A DNA stretch of 43,916 bases from a virus, in IMG/VR virus record IMGVR_UViG_3300029813_000026, positions 1 to 43,916 of that record. The stretch is one strand, 5' to 3'. The notes under the pieces were generated by a model. That model made no database searches. It saw nothing but the letters and a program-made list of their open reading frames with translations, and had not been told where the DNA came from. Of the stretch, positions 37,991 to 43,916 are shown piece by piece (within the stretch, counting starts at the first letter, position 1; each line of letters begins with the position of its first letter). The translations under genes were made by a program, and so were the position numbers.

Positions 37991-38776
37991 TTATTCCACC
38001 AAATCTTCTAAAATTCCGAACCAATCGCCTGAAATTACTGATGATTTATCGGTTGTTGCCCTCATTGCCAAAATTGTTCCTGGTTTAAATTTTCCTGGAG
38101 TAGGAAATGTGTATGCTTCACTTCCATCTTGAACGCCTATACTTGGATATGGGATAAAAATATATGGATCAATGTATTGATGTGAATCTAGTTCAGTTGC
38201 TACAATTTCAACATTAGTTCCTGCTGCTGCTGTTCCGCTTACCGAACTTCCTACAGCTCCTAAAAGCATCAATTGCTTACCTGCTGGAACCATTCTTGCA
38301 GATGAAGTACATCTAACTGCAGCAACTTCTATTAGACTAAATATAATTGTAGGTGCGCCCTCTCTATATACTTCTATTAGCCCTGCCGCTGCTGCTCCTG
38401 ACCCTGCTGTATGAACATGCAAACATTGTATAAATCTTACTCCTGTTAAGAAGCTCGCAACTGGTGTAACACCATTTAAATCTATAGTAATGCTTTTTTC
38501 TGCTAAATCTACATCTACATAGTGCATCTCAATTGATCGTATTCCTGTTCCGCCTGGCTTATCTTGATCGCTTGAACTTACTATAGATACCGTGTCACCA
38601 GTAATAAGTGGGATATTAAAAGCACCATTAGGCCATATAATATTATTTGTCACTGCCCCTGCTGTTACTAATCTTCCAATCCCTTGAATTGGTTTTGCAC
38701 CATTCACTCTTCCTCTTGATACTTCTAGTGCGTAATCTTGGACTGTTCTTAGTGGTCCATTCATGCTATTGTTCAT
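37991..38776 (-). CDS. Virion-associated protein of unknown role, 261 aa
   Basis: Beta-rich, Ala/Thr/Ile-rich. It opens MNGPLRTVQDYALEVSRGRV and carries IRSIEMHYVDVDLAEKSITI and VRFIQCLHVHTAGSGAAAAG. It lies between portal and protease, where some phages carry capsid fibres or plugs. Not recognised. Confidence 0.5.
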   Translation of the reverse strand: MNNSMNGPLRTVQDYALEVSRGRVNGAKPIQGIGRLVTAGAVTNNIIWPNGAFNIPLITGDTVSIVSSSDQDKPGGTGIRSIEMHYVDVDLAEKSITIDLNGVTPVASFLTGVRFIQCLHVHTAGSGAAAAGLIEVYREGAPTIIFSLIEVAAVRCTSSARMVPAGKQLMLLGAVGSSVSGTAAAGTNVEIVATELDSHQYIDPYIFIPYPSIGVQDGSEAYTFPTPGKFKPGTILAMRATTDKSSVISGDWFGILEDLVE

Positions 38777-38786
38777 CTTAACTTCC

Positions 38787-39044
38787 TTAGAGTGTAGTTA
38801 TTTTAATATTACTATCTGCACCTACTGGCCAAATATATAGATCTAATTGATCTACCCCATCATCAACCAATGTTCCGCACATCATTTTTCCGTCTTCAAT
38901 TACTGTTGGTGCGGCTGATCCTGTTGCAACTGATGCAAAATAGTATAGGTTCGCATTATTATCTAAACGTTGCGCCCTTCCATTTGTTATAGCTGTTGCA
39001 ACTTTCGTCCATTGACCTCCTATACAATTTACTATTTCAGCCAT
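38787..39044 (-). CDS. Small virion-associated protein, 85 aa
   Basis: A compact beta-rich protein (IGGQWTKVATAITNGRAQRL; DGVDQLDLYIWPVGADSNIK). It sits just after portal. Possibly a head fibre, plug or decoration partner of the gene after it. Not recognised. Confidence 0.5.
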   Translation of the reverse strand: MAEIVNCIGGQWTKVATAITNGRAQRLDNNANLYYFASVATGSAAPTVIEDGKMMCGTLVDDGVDQLDLYIWPVGADSNIKITTL

Positions 39045-40670
39045 TTAGTTTTCCTCATCTATGTCTGTTTCTTCTGTGTCTGCATTTTGATCTTTAATCA
39101 AACCTGTGTTGATTAAAGGCTGTAACGCTTTTCCTAAATCTTCGTTTTCTCTCACTAGCTGTTGAACTACTTTTGAATACTTCATGCCTGTTAATTCTCT
39201 AGCTGCTCTATCTCTAGTTATCCAACCTGAATTTACTAACTCCATATATGCTCTTACCTCTTTAAGTAAGTCCACATTAGGCTTAATTGCCCCCGCCCAA
39301 TCTGAAAGAATCCATGCGCCTAAAATATCCCATTCGTTAATGTTCGCCCATGCGTCTAAAAATCCATCTGCTGAGATATTATTTAAAAGTATTTCAGAAA
39401 GTAACCAATCTTGATAAATAGGTGCGTTAAATTCCTCTCCAAAACCTGTTCTTGCTCTTTCAAGATACATTTTAAATTCATTTGTAGCCCCGCGGCTTGC
39501 TGAATAGTTATTTTGAAACTGCAAAAAAAGTGTTTCTGGTGGCATTTCATGAGACCATGCAATCGCGCTTAATGTCGCTGTCTCAAATACTCCGAAGTTT
39601 ACATTTGGTCTGCGTGTATCATAGCTTACTGGCTCTTCGCCTGTTTGAAGTTCTTGCATAACCATACCTGGAAGATTAGAAGAAAATTGCACATCTTTAC
39701 GACCTTGTGAGTCATTTTGCGTTTCTACTGAATCTTTTCTAGTTGCTCCCCCACCCATCGGCAAAGTTCCTGGCTTATCATCTGTTTTCTTTACCCACAT
39801 TGCAATCATTGAGTTAATAACTGCTGCGCGCTGTTCTGCATCTCTATATCTGTCGATCTCTTTAAGTGATTGGATAACTACTGCTAAAAGTGATTGACCC
39901 CGTACATCATCAAGAAGCTTTTCAGACCCATATAGAAGCCATGCTTGCTTTCTGCCTGTCTTTGAGCCTTTTGCCGTAACTCTTTTATGGGTTCCGTTTG
40001 ATTGTCTGATAAAGAAAGCTATATGTCTGCCAGCTGCATCCAATTCTACACCATGCTCTACGGTGTTTCCTCTGCTTGTAACTGCTCTTAATTGCTTATC
40101 TGTTTGAGGGTTTTCTACATGGTCCGCATCAATTAAATCCACTAATGGTAATCCTGTTATCCCTTGTCTTAATAATACTAAGACATCTCCCGAAATAATA
40201 GCCATCATGCGGGCTTGTCTTTGCTTTTTCCCGAATGTTTCTAGCCCTTTATAGTCGCTAATCTCTGGATTTTTTCCCCAAATATTAAAGCGTCTCTCTG
40301 TGTTTTCAGACCAATCGGCTAAAGTATCGGCTTTAATACTTAAAATTTCTGCGTCTGGTGTCGATTCAAGAGCTAACCCTTTGTTGATTTCGTTTGTGAT
40401 TAGTCTTTTAATAAGACCTTTTGCATAAAGATTTTCTGTAAAAAGTTGTTTTGAGCGTGTTCTTATTAGGTCATAATCAACAATATCGTAATCTTTTGTA
40501 AGCCCGAAGCCGCCTACAAACTTATCTCCACTCCAAGATGATGATTGACTTGATTCATAACTTGCCATTTGATCTATGTTTATTTTTTGTGGTAATGATC
40601 CACTATTGAAAGTTTCTAATATTTGTTTGGTTTGTTCTTGAATATCTGAGAAATTTTGTTGATCTACCAT
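39045..40670 (-). CDS. Portal protein, lambda gpB-like
   Basis: A 541-residue Phage_portal_2 family protein: DYDLIRTRSKQLFTENLYAK; KQRQARMMAIISGDVLVLLR; LPLVDLIDADHVENP; FLQFQNNYSASRGATNEFKM. The dodecamer forms the DNA entry vertex and binds terminase. The acidic tail (DADTEETDIDEEN-like) is typical. Overlaps gpW by 7 bases. Confidence 0.92.
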   Translation of the reverse strand: MVDQQNFSDIQEQTKQILETFNSGSLPQKINIDQMASYESSQSSSWSGDKFVGGFGLTKDYDIVDYDLIRTRSKQLFTENLYAKGLIKRLITNEINKGLALESTPDAEILSIKADTLADWSENTERRFNIWGKNPEISDYKGLETFGKKQRQARMMAIISGDVLVLLRQGITGLPLVDLIDADHVENPQTDKQLRAVTSRGNTVEHGVELDAAGRHIAFFIRQSNGTHKRVTAKGSKTGRKQAWLLYGSEKLLDDVRGQSLLAVVIQSLKEIDRYRDAEQRAAVINSMIAMWVKKTDDKPGTLPMGGGATRKDSVETQNDSQGRKDVQFSSNLPGMVMQELQTGEEPVSYDTRRPNVNFGVFETATLSAIAWSHEMPPETLFLQFQNNYSASRGATNEFKMYLERARTGFGEEFNAPIYQDWLLSEILLNNISADGFLDAWANINEWDILGAWILSDWAGAIKPNVDLLKEVRAYMELVNSGWITRDRAARELTGMKYSKVVQQLVRENEDLGKALQPLINTGLIKDQNADTEETDIDEEN

Positions 40671-40918
40671 GCTGCTCTCACTACTGTTGTACCGTTTCCA
40701 GTTAACCGTGCTTCAAGTGTAACTAATCGGTTCATGAGTGAGTCGATTACTTTTTGCATCTGATTAATATCAAGCTTTGTTACCCTTTGACGGCTTTGCC
40801 CTGTGTCTAATTCATAGGATTGAACTCCGCCCGTAGTTACCGCTAAAATAGCGTCCTCGTAGGCTATGATCAAAGCTTTAGTTGCTGTAATTCGATCTAA
40901 AGTAAATGCTCTTGTCAT
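40664..40918 (-). CDS. Head-tail joining protein gpW-like
   Basis: 84 residues with the gpW pattern: DRITATKALIIAYEDAILAV followed by GQSRQRVTKLDINQMQKVID. The small alpha-beta protein closes the DNA-filled head and starts the neck. The gene is between terL and portal, as in lambda. Confidence 0.85.
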   Translation of the reverse strand: MTRAFTLDRITATKALIIAYEDAILAVTTGGVQSYELDTGQSRQRVTKLDINQMQKVIDSLMNRLVTLEARLTGNGTTVVRAAW

Positions 40919-40967
40919 TAAAAATAGTCACCTTTTACTGCGTTCTTATCGTAGTATATCATAAAAT

Positions 40968-42953
40968 TTATTCTTGAAAGTACAATTTTTCTCTTTCTAT
41001 GTACTCCCAAAACTGATCGTAGTCTACTTTTTCAAGCTCAAAGTGCTTAATACAAATCGCCCATGCCAACATTTCAACCGCTGCACTCCCATATACAAGT
41101 AAATCCCAAAGTTCATTTTGTGCGCCGCCCGGTCTATGCCAAAAGTAAGTGTCTTGACCTTTATCGTCGGTCTTTTTTCTTCGTGTTTCTACTGTAAGCT
41201 CTTTTAATTGTTTATCTGTTATGTCTACTGGTGCATTGAAGTGATACTGTTTTTGTTCTCCAGATTCTTCATACCATTGTCTTCTAAGAACAGTTGCTAG
41301 CCTGTCTTTGTAATGGTCTACCACAATCTTATAACCTACAGTACCCGACTGAGTTGTGAACTCTGAGAACTCTTTTATCGATTGGTTTTTACCTGGTCTA
41401 TCACGTCCTAAAATTGGGTAAACACCCTCTTGATAATCTGCACAAAAACTTGTAACTGTATCATTTGCGTATCCTGCATCTATGAATGTTATAGAAATTC
41501 TATACTTTTTACCGTCATCGGCTATATATTCTTTCTCTTCGATTAGTTCTCTTAACCTACCCCAAACTTTATTGTTTGCATCTTGACAATCTTCGTCCTC
41601 TTTTTCTGTCTCAAATCTCCAGTAATCAATTACATAAGGCTTTAATCCCTTTGTCCATCCCATAACTGAAACGGCTAAATTTCTTTTATGAACGTCCACT
41701 TGGCAAGTTAATAAAAGTATTGGTGATCCTGAGTGTTGCTTTGCGTATAGGTTTGGAATTTGCCCTAGTCTGTAAACTGATCTTCTGTGAGCTGATACGC
41801 TTGTAAAGGTAATTTTTGAACCCATTATCTCGAAAGGTTCTGCCAATACATTGTTATAAAATACTTGATAAAGCCCCATGTCTTTTACTTTTTTCTCTAT
41901 ATTGTCATAGGCATCAAGATAATCTGAAACTAAACTTGACCAAGGGGCCATACCAATTGGCGAATACATTGCTGGTAAATGATACGATCTTATCCCTGGT
42001 TCCGCTGGGTTCGCTGTCGGCTTCCAATATGCGCCAAATTCTGCTGAAAAAAGTCTCTCTTTGTCATATTCATAATGCTCATGACCACATTTTTGACAAC
42101 AATATCGTACTGATTCTAAGTCTAGTGTTCCATCCACTATTTCCCACTTAAAACCGCCTTCGATATCTGTTTCTTTGTCCCTCGTACTCCATTTTAAATA
42201 CTGCTCGTGCTTGCACTTTACACATAGGACTATATATCTTCTTTGATCGCCTCTCAAATATGCTTTGTGAATTTTCGAGATGCCTTTTATTAGTGGTGTT
42301 GATCCTCTAAAAATCTTTCTTCTATCCCAGTATCCTTTTAAGCGACCATCTGATAGCTTGTCTGGGTCCCCGTCTTTTCCAACCGTATCGGGCCATGCGT
42401 CTATTTCATCTTTTAGCATAAGCGCGATTGAATACGATCTCATCTTATTTGCGTTAATTGCACCAAATGGAACTAAATATGCTCCACCTGCGAATTGTAA
42501 ATGGTTAGCCGTGCTACCTGTTTTACGGCTGTTCCCTTCGTCGCTTGATCGAATGATATCGCCTAAGCTTGATTGATTGAACATTGGCAAAAAGTTATTT
42601 TCTATCCTTGCTTTTGCAAGTTCTTTATCGGCTGTCATGTACATCATTGGAAGTGTTTTAACGTGCGCTGCAAAGTAAAGTACAATCGATTCAAGCACCG
42701 TTGAGTAAGTAATCTGAACACCCTTCATAAGATTTACTTCTCTTACTGGACTATCGATATCCGCGCAATCAATAATCTCTCTCATAAATGGGTTTACGTC
42801 ATATCTTATGTATCCTGGTATCGAAGTTACTGACTCTGGAAGGTATCTATTTTCTTCATTAAAATCTGATGGCTTAGTATGCTTTACATAATCCGTTAAC
42901 CCCTCTACTTCTTCGACTATCCAATCAGTTCCTATACTGTCAATATCAAACAT
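40968..42953 (-). CDS. terL: Terminase large subunit, GpA-like
   Basis: 661 residues of the lambda GpA family. The ATPase has a deviant Walker A/Q region (NLMKGVQITYST, K77, Q80) and Walker B IALMLKDEID (176-185). A zinc ribbon follows (LCVKCKHEQYLKW, CCQKCGHEHY). The nuclease core includes LTCQVDVHKRNLAVSVMGW and ITFIDAGYANDTVTSFC. It packages DNA and makes cohesive ends in relatives. Overlaps terS by 8 bases. Confidence 0.93.
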   Translation of the reverse strand: MFDIDSIGTDWIVEEVEGLTDYVKHTKPSDFNEENRYLPESVTSIPGYIRYDVNPFMREIIDCADIDSPVREVNLMKGVQITYSTVLESIVLYFAAHVKTLPMMYMTADKELAKARIENNFLPMFNQSSLGDIIRSSDEGNSRKTGSTANHLQFAGGAYLVPFGAINANKMRSYSIALMLKDEIDAWPDTVGKDGDPDKLSDGRLKGYWDRRKIFRGSTPLIKGISKIHKAYLRGDQRRYIVLCVKCKHEQYLKWSTRDKETDIEGGFKWEIVDGTLDLESVRYCCQKCGHEHYEYDKERLFSAEFGAYWKPTANPAEPGIRSYHLPAMYSPIGMAPWSSLVSDYLDAYDNIEKKVKDMGLYQVFYNNVLAEPFEIMGSKITFTSVSAHRRSVYRLGQIPNLYAKQHSGSPILLLTCQVDVHKRNLAVSVMGWTKGLKPYVIDYWRFETEKEDEDCQDANNKVWGRLRELIEEKEYIADDGKKYRISITFIDAGYANDTVTSFCADYQEGVYPILGRDRPGKNQSIKEFSEFTTQSGTVGYKIVVDHYKDRLATVLRRQWYEESGEQKQYHFNAPVDITDKQLKELTVETRRKKTDDKGQDTYFWHRPGGAQNELWDLLVYGSAAVEMLAWAICIKHFELEKVDYDQFWEYIEREKLYFQE

Positions 42954-43830
42954 TTTTAAAGGCTTTTGCTACTTTAGATTTTACGGGTCTAATGAAAGAA
43001 GATAATTGATCTTTAATAAATTCTTCGATTTCTGTTAGGTCCTTACCTGCCTTACTTAGTGCCATCGATCTTCTTGCGATTGTCTTAGCCCCATCGGTTA
43101 GCATTCTTGTGTGTGCTGCGTCTATAGGGTCTACTATCCCGATCTTTACGGCTTTACGGCTTACAAGTTCACCCCTTAATTGTGCATTTTTTACACGTTT
43201 TTCGTCAATATTCTCTATCTCTTTTGTTGCTTTAAGCCAATCTAAAAAGCGCACATCTGTTCCGTATTGCTCTATTATTTCTCTTAGAGATAATTCCGCT
43301 AACTCTCCGATATATTCAGGAACTACGAATGCCCCTATATCAAATCTACCTTGTTTTTTTGATTCGTTTTTTGATGCGTGGCCTCTTTGGTGAGGCTCAC
43401 CATCGTCACCCATCCCGATTTCATACTCTATTACTTTTTCTTTTATTTTCGGCTTATCTTCTTTTGGATCCGCTTTTGGAAAATTTTTATTTTTAATCCC
43501 TGCTGCTTCGATCATGCTTATAATTGACTTGGCTCGCTCCCATCCTATGCCTAATTTTCTTTGTAAATTAGTCGCGCTATAGTTTCCCGTCTCTTTACAT
43601 AGTAAAACTGCTTCTTCGTATTTTGAGTCTATGCCGATTGCTGGAGATTTACTTGTTTCTTTTTTTGGTCTTTTTGAATTTAAATATTTAACTGCGGTGG
43701 GGTGTGCTGCGTCGATTCTTTTTCCTACTACAGCTTCTTTTAAAATTGTCTTGCAAGCCTTTGTTATGGCGGCTGCGCTTACATTTGCTAAATCTGCGAA
43801 TTCTGATTTACTTATTAATTTTTTAACCAT
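42946..43830 (-). CDS. terS: Terminase small subunit candidate, long
   Basis: 294 residues. N-terminal helix-turn-helix (LISKSEFADLANVSAAAITK), then a second winged-helix-like part (about 60-110, LQRKLGIGWERAKSIISMIE), a Lys/Glu-rich linker and a helical C-terminus. It is longer than lambda Nu1, but its place directly before terL and its DNA-binding head support the call. The promoter is so close that the message may be leaderless. Confidence 0.75.
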   Translation of the reverse strand: MVKKLISKSEFADLANVSAAAITKACKTILKEAVVGKRIDAAHPTAVKYLNSKRPKKETSKSPAIGIDSKYEEAVLLCKETGNYSATNLQRKLGIGWERAKSIISMIEAAGIKNKNFPKADPKEDKPKIKEKVIEYEIGMGDDGEPHQRGHASKNESKKQGRFDIGAFVVPEYIGELAELSLREIIEQYGTDVRFLDWLKATKEIENIDEKRVKNAQLRGELVSRKAVKIGIVDPIDAAHTRMLTDGAKTIARRSMALSKAGKDLTEIEEFIKDQLSSFIRPVKSKVAKAFKNV

Positions 43831-43836
43831 AGGGGC

Positions 43837-43845
43837 ATTATATCA
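43837..43845 (-). promoter_or_regulatory. Late promoter with perfect extended -10
   Basis: On the minus strand TGATATAAT (43845-43837) is a perfect extended -10. TTTAAC 17 bases upstream is a weak -35. Only six bases separate the box from the terS ATG, so transcription would start at or near A of ATG. It probably drives the head and tail operon. Confidence 0.6.
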
Positions 43846-43901
43846 TAAGACCCCCCTAGGTTAAAGAGGCTTTGAAAGTTGCTTTGTGTTCGAGGCTCGC
43901 T

Positions 43902-43916
43902 CGTCGGAATCAAAAC
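43902..43916. repeat. Terminal direct repeat, right copy
   Basis: Identical to bases 1-15. It lies 72 bases upstream of terS, in the position of a lambda-type cos region. See the left copy for the alternatives. Confidence 0.85.

Noticed and set aside
43902-43916. Terminal repeat as an attachment site with a tRNA end
   Set aside because: The nearby sequence gttcgaggctcg recalls a tRNA arm, but no full tRNA fold and no integrase gene were seen. A cos or circular joint is better supported.
1-43916. tRNA genes and rRNA
   Set aside because: No cloverleaf with a GTTCGANTC arm and matching acceptor stem was found by eye in the intergenic spaces.

Overview
The window looks like the complete genome of a tailed, contractile-tail (myovirus) bacteriophage of about 43.9 kb. 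It is AT-rich, densely packed and mosaic: the head genes are of the lambda/GpE type and the tail genes of the Mu type. The first and last 15 bases are identical (CGTCGGAATCAAAAC). The break falls in the short gap between the last leftward gene and the small terminase gene. This fits a circular assembly or a cos-ended linear genome with filled-in cohesive ends. The host is probably in the Campylobacterota (Sulfurimonas/Sulfurovum/Arcobacter-like). That is an inference from base composition, lysine-rich proteins, AAAGGAT-type ribosome sites and a prepilin-like leader of the kind common in that phylum. No tRNA genes or CRISPR arrays were seen, and no integrase or repressor was recognised, so lifestyle is unresolved.

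Layout. (1) 43830 down to 19719, minus strand: one long late operon. Order: terminase small and large subunits, gpW, portal, two small virion proteins, S49 protease with a nested scaffold, decoration protein, major capsid, head-tail connectors, sheath, tube, tail chaperone with a -1 frameshift, tape measure, Mu-like gpN, gpP, gp45, gp46, gp47 and gp48, fibre and fibre chaperone, then a lysis cassette (small membrane proteins, holin candidate, overlapping spanins, T7-lysozyme-like amidase). A near-consensus extended -10 promoter abuts the terS start. (2) 9830 up to about 19887, plus strand: the early/replication operon. It holds a DUF1351 protein, a RecE-like exonuclease, a RecT/Bet annealase, dUTPase, SSB, a run of membrane micropeptides, a Ref/DUF968-like HNH nuclease, a structured non-coding stretch, YopX-like and zinc-binding accessory genes, an sce7726-like nuclease and an HUH Rep initiator. 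(3) 9683 down to 58, minus strand: a divergent accessory operon of about 26 mostly small genes, many joined by ATGA, GTGA or TAGTG overlaps. It includes YopX, an LRR-like protein, a lytic transglycosylase, a triple zinc-ribbon protein, a frameshifted HNH nuclease, a promoter-driven SPFH lipoprotein coupled to a 56-residue headless prepilin, and a gpZ-like tail protein just before the terminus.

How it fits together. The 9.7 kb divergent region, with CTTAA-type repeats, probably drives both early operons. Recombination (RecE/RecT/SSB/Ref) plus an HUH initiator suggests rolling-circle or recombination-driven concatemer formation feeding a lambda-type terminase. The most unusual content is the probable moron at 1.0-2.4 kb (SPFH lipoprotein plus pilin mimic), the Rep gene with an adjacent hairpin, and a 2.9 kb stretch in which most accessory genes are separated by strong hairpins, including an overlapping-stem candidate RNA at 15.85 kb.
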